Below, one piece after another: positions 50,518-57,966 of a stretch of 64,000 nucleotides of DNA. Numbering within the stretch: the first letter of the stretch is position 1; each line of letters opens with the position of its first letter. The notes under the pieces were generated by a model. The model was not told where the DNA came from. It was given only the letters and a program-made list of their open reading frames with translations, and ran no database searches. The DNA comes from Pseudomonas kairouanensis (lineage in GTDB: Bacteria; Pseudomonadota; Gammaproteobacteria; Pseudomonadales; Pseudomonadaceae), in the NCBI RefSeq assembly GCF_004682055.1, contig NZ_QUZU01000025.1:29608-93607 (forward strand). Reading direction: 5' to 3'. Position numbers and translations under genes: made by a program.

Positions 50518-51284
50518 TGCTGCGTGTGGACGATCTGCAGATACGTCGTGGACGCAAAACCGTGCTGGCGGATGTCACGCTCGACCTGTTGCCCGGCGAG
50601 GTGCTCGGCGTGCTGGGCCCCAATGGCGCGGGCAAGAGCACCTTGCTGGGGGCATTGAGCGGTGAGCTGGCTCCTCACCAAGGCAAGGTGTGGCTGGACC
50701 AGTGCGAGCTGAGCCAATGGAGCGGCGCTCAGCGGGCGCAACGCCTGGCGGTGCTGCCGCAAACATCGACGCTGGACTTCGCTTTCCGCGTTGAAGAGGT
50801 GGTGGGCATGGGGCGCCTGCCTCATCAGACGGGGCGTGTGCGCGACGAGGCAATTATCCACGCGGCGTTGCAGGCGGCAGATGTCGGGCACTTGAGTGGT
50901 CGCAGCTACCTGGCGTTGTCGGGCGGTGAGCGTCAGCGAGTGCACCTGGCGCGGGTGCTGGCGCAGTTATGGCCGGGTGAGGCGGGGCAGACGTTGCTCT
51001 TGGATGAGCCGACGTCGATGCTGGATCCCTTGCATCAGCACACAACCTTGCAGGCTATCCGCACATTTGCTGATCGAGGGGCGGCGGTGCTGGTGATTCT
51101 TCACGACCTGAATCTGGCGGCGCGTTACTGTGATCGAATTCTGCTGCTTGAGCAGGGGCGCCCCCATGCCTTGGACACACCTGAGCACGTCATGCGCCCT
51201 GAGTCGTTGAAGGCGGTGTTCGGGTTGGAAGTCTTGGTACAACCCCATCCGGAGCGTGGGCATCCGTTAATCATTGCGCGCTGA
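50517..51284 (+). CDS. phuV: Heme ABC transporter ATPase
   Basis: 255 residues from the ATG at 50517, overlapping the phuU stop; the open frame extends upstream inside phuU but that is shadow. Walker A GPNGAGKST, signature LSGGERQRV, Walker B LLLDEPTSMLD, switch His in VILHDLNLA. No heme receptor (phuR) or cytoplasmic heme carrier (phuS) is nearby, so these must be elsewhere or absent. Confidence 0.92.
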   Translation: MLRVDDLQIRRGRKTVLADVTLDLLPGEVLGVLGPNGAGKSTLLGALSGELAPHQGKVWLDQCELSQWSGAQRAQRLAVLPQTSTLDFAFRVEEVVGMGRLPHQTGRVRDEAIIHAALQAADVGHLSGRSYLALSGGERQRVHLARVLAQLWPGEAGQTLLLDEPTSMLDPLHQHTTLQAIRTFADRGAAVLVILHDLNLAARYCDRILLLEQGRPHALDTPEHVMRPESLKAVFGLEVLVQPHPERGHPLIIAR

Positions 51285-51315
51285 TCGGGCGTTTTATGAA
51301 CGGTTTTCTGCAGGC

Positions 51316-51428
51316 AAAAAAAGACCCGGCAAAAGCCGGGTCAAATAACCGTGATTAGCCTGATGAGGAGATAATCTGAGAGTCCGAACCAATGGTCTTT
51401 CAGTTATCGGCTGATCTCGCGACCAGTT
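51316..51428 (-). ncRNA. prrF1: PrrF iron-responsive small RNA
   Basis: About 113 bases, starting AACTGGTCGCGAG and containing the highly conserved pairing core around ATTATCTCCTCATCAGGC. It ends in the terminator GACCCGGC-TTTT-GCCGGGTC with seven Ts. Under iron starvation PrrF base-pairs with mRNAs of iron-containing proteins (such as sodB and TCA enzymes) and lowers them, sparing iron. It is downstream of phuTUV as in P. aeruginosa. Only one copy is here, so the tandem-derived PrrH heme RNA cannot be made from this locus. The number 1 in the symbol is by position only. Confidence 0.93.
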
Positions 51429-51430
51429 GT

Positions 51431-51462
51431 GATAATCATAACGATTCTCATTTGAGAGTCAA
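51431..51462 (-). promoter_or_regulatory. prrF promoter with overlapping Fur box
   Basis: Minus strand: TTGACT (51462-51457), 16 bases, TATGAT (51440-51435), start at 51428. The Fur-like 19-mer GAGAATCGTTATGATTATC (51449-51431) matches the consensus in about 14 positions and covers the -10, so Fur-Fe would block polymerase. Confidence 0.88.
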
Positions 51463-51540
51463 CAGTTGTTTTTGCACGAAGTTCTGGTTTTCTCAAACGG
51501 TTGCTCGCAAGTCCTGCTGGTATTGGGTTTGGTCGCTGAT

Positions 51541-51813
51541 CTAATTTTTTTGACGGGCCGAAATAGCGTCTAGTTGACGGTTCAATGCTTCCTTGCGTTC
51601 GGCAGGGATGTCATTCCAATGCACATCCATCAAAGCCCCCTCGATTGCATACAGCAGCACTTTCGATGCCCGGAACCCGCGTGTGCGTACGGCTCGGTAG
51701 GCATCGACCGCTCCCAGGCGACGCAGGTCGGACGCACTGTGGATGCCCACCGCATGCAGCCACTGTGCTGACGTCTTGCCGAGGTTTTTCAGGTGTTGCA
51801 GCTCATCGTTCAT
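51541..51813 (-). CDS. TfoX C-terminal-domain protein
   Basis: 90 residues from an ATG at 51813 with a perfect AAGGAGG seven bases upstream (the frame is open to 51864). The helical HLKNLGKTSAQWLHAVGI and RRLGAVDAYRAVRTRG are the TfoX/Sxy C-terminal helix-hairpin-helix pattern. It lacks the N-terminal TfoX domain, so it is not a full competence regulator; role unknown. Confidence 0.85.
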   Translation of the reverse strand: MNDELQHLKNLGKTSAQWLHAVGIHSASDLRRLGAVDAYRAVRTRGFRASKVLLYAIEGALMDVHWNDIPAERKEALNRQLDAISARQKN

Positions 51814-52017
51814 CAAGCCTCCTTGCGACGGCCGAATGGTGCGGTGGGTATCGTGACCAGGCAAGCCTGAAAAGGAGTGTAGCGCTCAGTAGGAAAAGCG
51901 TGGTTCTTTGGTCAGAAGCGGCTTAAAAGCTTATAAGAATGGCGCGGGGATTTTGACGGCGGGGGCGTGCGACAGCCCCGGCGCGCTTGACGAGAGCCGG
52001 GGCAGAAGCCGCACGGA

Positions 52018-52362
52018 TTACTTGGTGCGATAGCGCAGACGGGTACCGAAATTGACCGACATCAGGATTTCGTCGGCTGTCAGCTCAGGCGGGAAGTAGG
52101 TGCCCGAGATCTGCGCATGGGCCAGGCTGGCGCCTTCCAGCGAGCAGTCGCGCAAGTCCAGGCCGCGCAAGTCGGTGGAGCGGAAGTACGCATCAGTGAA
52201 GTCGACGCCGGAGGCGTTCAGCTCCCGCAAGTCCAACCCTCGGAAGTCGCCACCGCGCATGTCGATGGTGCCGTCTTTGGGGCGTTCCTGGTTGAAGCCG
52301 CGGATGTCGTCCTTGTGCAGGAGCGAGTAGAGCGGGGTATCAAGAAGCTTGGGCTGACTCAT
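52018..52362 (-). CDS. Pentapeptide-repeat protein
   Basis: 114 residues. Residues about 35-85 (FRGLDLRELNASGVDFTDAY, then FRSTDLRGLDLRDCSLEGAS) follow A(D/N)LXX pentapeptides forming a short right-handed beta-helix of roughly two to three coils. No signal peptide. Function unknown; too short to resemble the gyrase-protecting Qnr proteins. An inverted repeat CCCCGGC/GCCGGGG lies after it at about 51975-52001. Confidence 0.85.
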   Translation of the reverse strand: MSQPKLLDTPLYSLLHKDDIRGFNQERPKDGTIDMRGGDFRGLDLRELNASGVDFTDAYFRSTDLRGLDLRDCSLEGASLAHAQISGTYFPPELTADEILMSVNFGTRLRYRTK

Positions 52363-52455
52363 GACGGCGACTCCTGTTGGTTTTATGACGCCATTATAGT
52401 GCCACTATTGCTCGGTCGTGCGCCTAAAGTAGACGACACGACCAAGAAATTTTTC

Positions 52456-54012
52456 TTACAGGCCCGGCAGGCATTGCCGTATGTGGGCCACCAGCGCATC
52501 AAGAGTCCCGCTTTCATTGGTCTCGACGCGTTTGCTGAGGAGTAGCTCCTCGGCGGTGAGTGGCTCCCGATTGGCCTGTTGCTCTTCGATAACGGCCAAT
52601 GTGGCGTCGGAAGGATCGTTTTTATCCGCCTGACGTTGTGCCAGCCAGCTGGCAATAACGGCTTGAGGCGCGTTGCAGTCCAGAATCAGGAACGGAGCCC
52701 CCGTGGCTTCGGCCACTTTAGCTGCGGCGTCGCGCTGTACGCGTTTCAGGAAGGTGGCATCCAATACCACTGGGAAGCCTGCACGCAGCACGGTACCGGC
52801 GATTTCATTCAAGCGCGCATAGGTGGCAGCGCTAGCGTCTGCAGCATAGATACCCGCCTGTGGCGTGTTCTCAACCTGTTGCTCGCCGAACAGGCGCTTG
52901 CGCTCTACATCCGAGCGCAGGCGCACGGCCCCCAGCGCCTCCACCAGGCGCATGGAGACCTGGCTTTTGCCAACCGCCGAAACGCCGTGGGTAATTGCCA
53001 GGAAGCGCGAAGGGATAACGCTGTAGCTTTCTGCCAGGTTGGCGTAGTTGCGGTACTGGCGCAGGCTGGTGGCGCGTTGCACCGGGCTTGCATCGCCCGG
53101 CATGCTGAACAGCGCGATCTTGGCGCGCACCAGTGCACGGTACGCTTTATAGAAGTTCAGCACTTCCAGGCCCTGATAGTCGCCGGTCAGTTCCAGGTAT
53201 TGGCTGATGAAACGCCGCGCCAGGGACTTGAGGCCACGGTCTTCAAGGTCCATGGCCAGGAAGCCGGTGTCGGCGTACACGTCAGTGAAGCGAAACGGCT
53301 CGTTGAACTCGATGCAGTCGAAGATCACGACCTTGCCGTCGATCAGCGTGATGTTGCCCAGGTGGATATCACCATGGCATTCGCGAGTGAAACCATCCAG
53401 CTTACGCTGCGCCAGCAGGGGCTTGAGGCGCTCGAAGCTGCTTTCGGCCCAGGCTTGCAGGGCTTCGAGTTGGACCAGGTCGGCCTTGTCGCTGAGGAAG
53501 GGGCGAATCTGATCGAAGTTCTGCCGTACCGGTGCCATCACTTCGTCCGGAGTTCCCGCCGGGTGATCCTGCGGCACTTTGGGTGCGTTGAGGTGGAAGT
53601 GCGCGATCTGCTTGGCCATTTCATCAATATGCGCGCTGGTCACCTCGCCATTGGCTTGTAAGGTGCTGAGCAATTGGCTTTGCGGGAACTGGCGCATTTT
53701 CAGCGCGTATTCGATCACCGGGCCTTCGCCACCCAATTGCGGCGCGTCGGCAGTGCCGGTTACTGGCAACACTTCAAGATACAAATCTTCAGTCAGGCGC
53801 TGGTTGAGGCGCAGTTCTTCCCGGCAGAAGTGGCCGCGGTCTTCCAGGGAGGTGAAGTCCAGGAAGCCGAAGTTCATCGGTTTCTTCAATTTGTACGCGT
53901 AGGGGCCGGTCAGGATGACCCAGGAAATATGGGTTTCGATGACGTGGAACGCTTCAACCGGATGCGGGTACAAAGCCGGGTTTTGCAAGGCTGCGATCAG
54001 GGACTGGCTCAC
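52456..54012 (-). CDS. Aminoglycoside-phosphotransferase-like/AAA kinase fusion
   Basis: 518 residues. The N-terminal half (about 20-310) is APH-like: catalytic loop RECHGDIHLGN and metal-binding VIFDCIEF. The C-terminal half (about 335-515) is a P-loop kinase: GVSAVGKS as Walker A, then VVLDATFLKRVQRDAAA as in zeta-toxin/adenylylate-kinase-like enzymes. Such two-domain proteins are widespread in proteobacteria with no firmly known substrate; the N-terminal domain need not act on antibiotics. Divergent from mrcB. Confidence 0.88.
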   Translation of the reverse strand: MSQSLIAALQNPALYPHPVEAFHVIETHISWVILTGPYAYKLKKPMNFGFLDFTSLEDRGHFCREELRLNQRLTEDLYLEVLPVTGTADAPQLGGEGPVIEYALKMRQFPQSQLLSTLQANGEVTSAHIDEMAKQIAHFHLNAPKVPQDHPAGTPDEVMAPVRQNFDQIRPFLSDKADLVQLEALQAWAESSFERLKPLLAQRKLDGFTRECHGDIHLGNITLIDGKVVIFDCIEFNEPFRFTDVYADTGFLAMDLEDRGLKSLARRFISQYLELTGDYQGLEVLNFYKAYRALVRAKIALFSMPGDASPVQRATSLRQYRNYANLAESYSVIPSRFLAITHGVSAVGKSQVSMRLVEALGAVRLRSDVERKRLFGEQQVENTPQAGIYAADASAATYARLNEIAGTVLRAGFPVVLDATFLKRVQRDAAAKVAEATGAPFLILDCNAPQAVIASWLAQRQADKNDPSDATLAVIEEQQANREPLTAEELLLSKRVETNESGTLDALVAHIRQCLPGL

Positions 54013-54116
54013 GGGCGATCCTTCAGAGTCTGGGGAAAATCATGGCGGGCATTATGGCTGCTCAAGCCTGCTGTGCAAACCGCTGTCCGGCTCATGTTGA
54101 TCATCAATAAAGTGCG

Positions 54117-54122
54117 TATAAT
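54117..54122 (+). promoter_or_regulatory. -10 box eight bases before mrcB start
   Basis: A perfect TATAAT ends eight bases before the mrcB ATG, with no ribosome site visible. If used, the transcript would start within one to three bases of the ATG and be leaderless. A matching -35 is not clear (ATGTTG at the right spacing). Confidence 0.45.
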
Positions 54123-54130
54123 CCGCCGCC

Positions 54131-56455
54131 ATGACTCGAACCCGATCTCCCCGTACCCGTAAAAAACCTCCTTCCCGCGGCCTGCGCCCGTGGCTGGGCT
54201 GGGCGTTGAAGCTCAGCCTGGTTGGCCTTGTGGTCCTCGCCGGCTTCGCGGTGTACCTCGACGCTGTGGTCCAGGAGAAGTTCTCCGGCAAGCGCTGGAC
54301 CATTCCTGCCAAGGTGTATGCACGCCCGCTGGAATTGTTCACCGGCCAGAAACTGAGCAAGGATGACTTCCTTACCGAACTCGACGCCCTGGGCTATCGC
54401 CGCGAACCCGTGAGCAATGGCCCGGGCGCGGCGGCCGTCAGCGGCAATACCGTCGACTTGAATACCCGCGGCTTCCAGTTCTACGAAGGCCTGGAAAAAG
54501 CCCAGCCTGTGCGCGTACGGTTCTCCGGCGACTACGTGGCTGAGCTGTCGTCGCTCAATGGTTCCAAGCTGCCCGTCGTGCGCCTGGAACCCTTGATGAT
54601 CGGCGGCATTTACCCGAAAAACCTTGAAGATCGCATCCTGATCAAACTTGATCAGGTGCCACCGTACCTGCTCGAAACCCTGGTCGCGGTAGAAGATCGC
54701 GACTTTTATCATCACTGGGGCGTTTCGCCGAAGTCGATTGCCCGCGCAGTCTGGGTCAACACCTCGGGCGGCAAGATGACCCAGGGCGGCAGCACGCTCA
54801 CGCAACAATTGGTCAAGAACTTCTACCTGACCAATGAGCGCAGCCTGACCCGTAAACTCACCGAAGCCATGATGGCGATGCTGCTGGAGATGCACTACAG
54901 CAAGCAGGAGATCCTCGAGGCGTACCTCAACGAGGTGTTCGTCGGCCAGGATGGCCAGCGCGCGGTGCACGGTTTCGGCTTGGCCAGCCAGTTCTTCTTT
55001 GGCCAGCCGCTGTCTGAACTGAAGTTGCATCAGGTTGCGTTGCTGGTGGGCATGGTCAAGGGGCCGTCCTACTACAACCCGCGTCGCAACCCCGAGCGTG
55101 CGCTGGAACGCCGTAACCTGGTGCTGGACGTGCTTGAGCAGCAGGGCGTGGCCACGGCTGAGCAAGTCGCCGCAGCGAAAAAGATGCCATTGGGCGTCAC
55201 CACGCGCGGCAAGCTCGCGGACAGTTCCTTCCCAGGCTTTATCGACCTGGTCAAACGCCAGTTGCGTGAAGACTACCGCGACGAAGACTTGACCGAAGAA
55301 GGCCTGCGGATCTTCACCAGCTTCGACCCGATCCTGCAGATGAAAGCCGAGGCGTCGGTCAACGACACCTTCAAGCGCATGACAGGACGCAAAGGCTCCG
55401 ACGAAGTTGAAGCGGCCATGGTCGTGACCAACCCGGAAACTGGTGAAGTCCAGGCCCTGGTGGGGAGCCGTCTGGCCAGTTTTGCCGGTTTCAACCGTGC
55501 GCTGGACGCAGTGCGGCCGATAGGTTCGTTGGTCAAGCCGGCGGTTTACCTGACTGCGTTGGAAAAACCGAGCAAATACACCCTGACCAGTTGGCTGTCC
55601 GATGATCCGTTGTCGGTCAAGGGGGGCGATGGTCAGGTCTGGACGCCGCAGAACTTCGATCGCCGTTCCCATGGCACCGTATTCCTGTACCAGGGGTTGG
55701 CGCATTCCTACAACATTTCCACTTCACGCCTCGGGCTCGAAGTGGGCGTGCCGAATGTGCTGAAAACTCTTGGGCGATTGGGCATCACTCGGGAGTTCCC
55801 GGCCTTCCCGTCGATCCTGCTGGGGGCTGGCGCAATGACGCCGATGGAAGTCGCCACCATGTACCAGACCCTTGCCAACGGCGGTTTCAATACGCCGATG
55901 CGCGGGATCCGCAGTGTATTGACTGCCGAGGGCGAGCCCCTCAAGCGTTACCCGTTCCAGATCCAGCAACGGTTCGACGCGGGCTCGATCTACCTGATCC
56001 AGAACGCCATGCAGCGCGTGATGCGTGAAGGTACGGGTAGCTCGGTCTATAAAGTCTTGCCTTCCAACCTGACGTTGGCAGGCAAGACAGGTACCAGTAA
56101 CGACTCGCGCGACAGTTGGTTTGCAGGTTTTGGCCAGGATGTGCTGGCGGTGGTGTGGATGGGCCGTGATGACAACGGCAAGACGCCGTTCACCGGTGCG
56201 ACCGGTGCGCTGCAGGTCTGGACCAGTTTCATGCGCAAGGCAGATCCGTTGCCGCTGAACATGCCGCAGCCAGACAACATTGTGCAGGCCTGGATTGATC
56301 CGCACACAGGGCAGGGCTCGGATGCCAACTGTCCGGGCGCCGTGCAGATGCCGTATATTCGCGGCAGCGAGCCGCCACCCGGTGCGGCGTGCGGCGGCAG
56401 TGCGCCAGCCGACGCCGAATCGGTGATGGATTGGGTCAAGGGCTGGATGAATTAA
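54131..56455 (+). CDS. mrcB: Bifunctional penicillin-binding protein 1B
   Basis: Inner-membrane class A PBP, 774 residues. Short basic cytoplasmic tail, TM about 24-43, UB2H-like segment, glycosyltransferase GT51 with VAVEDRDFYHHWGVSPKS and QGGSTLTQQLVKNFYLT, transpeptidase with SxxK (GSLVK), SxN (SYNIS) and KTGTS. The C-terminus has a Cys-containing tail (NCPGAV, AACGG). The TPR lipoprotein gene follows after 16 bases and could encode an activator, by analogy with LpoB, though it is not similar. Confidence 0.97.
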   Translation: MTRTRSPRTRKKPPSRGLRPWLGWALKLSLVGLVVLAGFAVYLDAVVQEKFSGKRWTIPAKVYARPLELFTGQKLSKDDFLTELDALGYRREPVSNGPGAAAVSGNTVDLNTRGFQFYEGLEKAQPVRVRFSGDYVAELSSLNGSKLPVVRLEPLMIGGIYPKNLEDRILIKLDQVPPYLLETLVAVEDRDFYHHWGVSPKSIARAVWVNTSGGKMTQGGSTLTQQLVKNFYLTNERSLTRKLTEAMMAMLLEMHYSKQEILEAYLNEVFVGQDGQRAVHGFGLASQFFFGQPLSELKLHQVALLVGMVKGPSYYNPRRNPERALERRNLVLDVLEQQGVATAEQVAAAKKMPLGVTTRGKLADSSFPGFIDLVKRQLREDYRDEDLTEEGLRIFTSFDPILQMKAEASVNDTFKRMTGRKGSDEVEAAMVVTNPETGEVQALVGSRLASFAGFNRALDAVRPIGSLVKPAVYLTALEKPSKYTLTSWLSDDPLSVKGGDGQVWTPQNFDRRSHGTVFLYQGLAHSYNISTSRLGLEVGVPNVLKTLGRLGITREFPAFPSILLGAGAMTPMEVATMYQTLANGGFNTPMRGIRSVLTAEGEPLKRYPFQIQQRFDAGSIYLIQNAMQRVMREGTGSSVYKVLPSNLTLAGKTGTSNDSRDSWFAGFGQDVLAVVWMGRDDNGKTPFTGATGALQVWTSFMRKADPLPLNMPQPDNIVQAWIDPHTGQGSDANCPGAVQMPYIRGSEPPPGAACGGSAPADAESVMDWVKGWMN

Positions 56456-56471
56456 GCAAAGAGGGTTTCAT

Positions 56472-57206
56472 GTGAACAAGTGGTTGTTTCCAGCTATTAC
56501 AGCTCTGGCTTTGCTCAATGGTTGCGCCAGCGTGCAGCGCGGCTCAATTCCCGTGGTGGATTCGAGCACCGCTGTCTCCAATAACGACCGGATCTCGGCC
56601 AATGGCGGGTTCCGTCAAACCGTGACCAATCGCCCTGCCCAGGCCAAGGCTCAGGCCGTGCCACAGGATTCTGGCGTGGTGGTGATGGTGCCGGGCGGTG
56701 GTGCAGCGACCTCGGCGCCGATCAGTGCCGAGCCGTGGACCCCAGGACCAAGCACCTCGGGGCCGATTGATTCCACGCCAATTCAAACGGCGCCAATCAA
56801 TCAAGGCACCTACAACGTGCCGTCGACGCCGAGCGGCATTCCATCGTCGTCCAACTCCGGAGGCCTGTCGGCTGACGAGCAATTGGACGGTCCGGTCCTG
56901 GCCCTGCTGACCACCGCCCAGCAACAGCAGGCCGGTGGCGACCTGAACGGTGCCTCGTCGAGTCTGGAACGTGCCCAGCGTGTTGCCCCCCGCGAACCGC
57001 AGGTTCTGTATCGCCTGGCCCAGGTGCGCATGGCCCAGGGCGATGCGCCACAAGCGGAGCAGTTCGCCCGTCGTGGCTTGACCCTGGCCAACGGTCGCCC
57101 TGACCTGCAAGCCAACCTGTGGGCCTTGATCGGTGATGCCCGTGCTGCGCAAGGCGATGCTGCCGGTGCCGCCCAGGCGCGGCAAAAAGGCAAGGTTACC
57201 TACTGA
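56472..57206 (+). CDS. Tetratricopeptide-repeat lipoprotein
   Basis: 244 residues from a GTG at 56472 with AGAGGG upstream. Lipobox ALLNGC puts the lipidated Cys at about residue 18. A Pro/Ser/Thr-rich disordered linker (about 70-130) leads to TPR-like repeats (PVLALLTTAQQQQAGGDLNG, then REPQVLYRLAQVRMAQGD). Position after mrcB suggests a role in cell-wall synthesis (inference). Its stop overlaps the next start. Confidence 0.85.
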   Translation: MNKWLFPAITALALLNGCASVQRGSIPVVDSSTAVSNNDRISANGGFRQTVTNRPAQAKAQAVPQDSGVVVMVPGGGAATSAPISAEPWTPGPSTSGPIDSTPIQTAPINQGTYNVPSTPSGIPSSSNSGGLSADEQLDGPVLALLTTAQQQQAGGDLNGASSSLERAQRVAPREPQVLYRLAQVRMAQGDAPQAEQFARRGLTLANGRPDLQANLWALIGDARAAQGDAAGAAQARQKGKVTY

Positions 57207-57535
57207 TGGATGTGCGCTTTCCTGCCATTGCCGAGCAGTTGTTGCTGATCGAGCGCGAATTGCGTGTACAGGGCTGGTGGGACGAAGTGTCCCCCAGTGC
57301 CGAAGCGCTCAGCAGTGTCGAGCCCTTTTCGGTAGATACCCTGGACTTCCATCAATGGTTGCAATGGATCTTCCTGGTGCGCATGAAGCAGATTCTTGAA
57401 CAGGACCTGCCGCTGCCCAACGCTTCGGGGATTCTGGAGATGGCCGAGATGGTCTACGCCGACCGCCCGCGCGAGAGCCTTGGCTTGCGTAATGCGCTGA
57501 AAAAGTTCGACCAACTGATCGTCGACGCTCGTTAA
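57206..57535 (+). CDS. yqcC: YqcC-family protein (DUF446)
   Basis: 109 residues; WLQWIFLVRMKQILEQDLPLP and EMVYADRP match the YqcC family. TGATG overlap with the lipoprotein. In E. coli yqcC sits beside truC, so this context is different. Function unknown. A hairpin GACTGTCGG/CCGGCAGTC at 57548-57570 may end the transcript. Confidence 0.85.
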   Translation: MDVRFPAIAEQLLLIERELRVQGWWDEVSPSAEALSSVEPFSVDTLDFHQWLQWIFLVRMKQILEQDLPLPNASGILEMAEMVYADRPRESLGLRNALKKFDQLIVDAR

Positions 57536-57672
57536 TTGCCTGACTGTCGGGTTTTCCGGCAGTCTTGCGCACATTTCTACCGCTTGACGACATTCAGGCG
57601 AGTTTTATCCCTCCTCAAAGCCCTTTCTTCTACGTTCTCATGCGCTTACTTGGAAAAAAGCGCAATTATTAC

Positions 57673-57966
57673 TTGACTTGAAGGGCGTGAAACAGAAGAA
57701 TCCAAAGTCCGCTGTATCGGGACTGCCAGAAGCAGGCCCGCTCAGCAGATCATGAGGCGCACATCCGCGCCGACCTGTTACACCCGCAACGCGTTACCTC
57801 GCGCTGGGTGGGAAAAGCCCGCAACACTTGGGACGATCCCAATACTTGCTCAGTCAGTGCTGACGTAGTCGGCGACCACCGTCGCTCATGCTCTGTTGAG
57901 AAGTAAACCTATTAAGACCCGTCGGTTTTCAACGGACGGTATTCTGGCGTTTTAGAGGTGAACAAC
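57673..57966 (+). promoter_or_regulatory. ilvIH promoter and leader
   Basis: TTGACT (57673-57678), 17 bases, AAGAAT (57696-57701) is a candidate promoter about 265 bases before ilvI. The leader holds a 38-codon frame (57752-57868) ending TLGTIPILAQSVLT, rich in Ile/Leu/Val codons, and a hairpin CCGTC/GACGG at about 57919-57939. Attenuation by branched-chain amino acids is possible, but the frame has no ribosome site and no T-run follows the hairpin. Confidence 0.35.

Noticed and set aside
51541..51813. Competence regulator TfoX
   Set aside because: Only the C-terminal helical domain is present.
52456..54012. Aminoglycoside resistance gene
   Set aside because: The fusion architecture and core-genome context argue for a housekeeping or unknown kinase, not acquired resistance.
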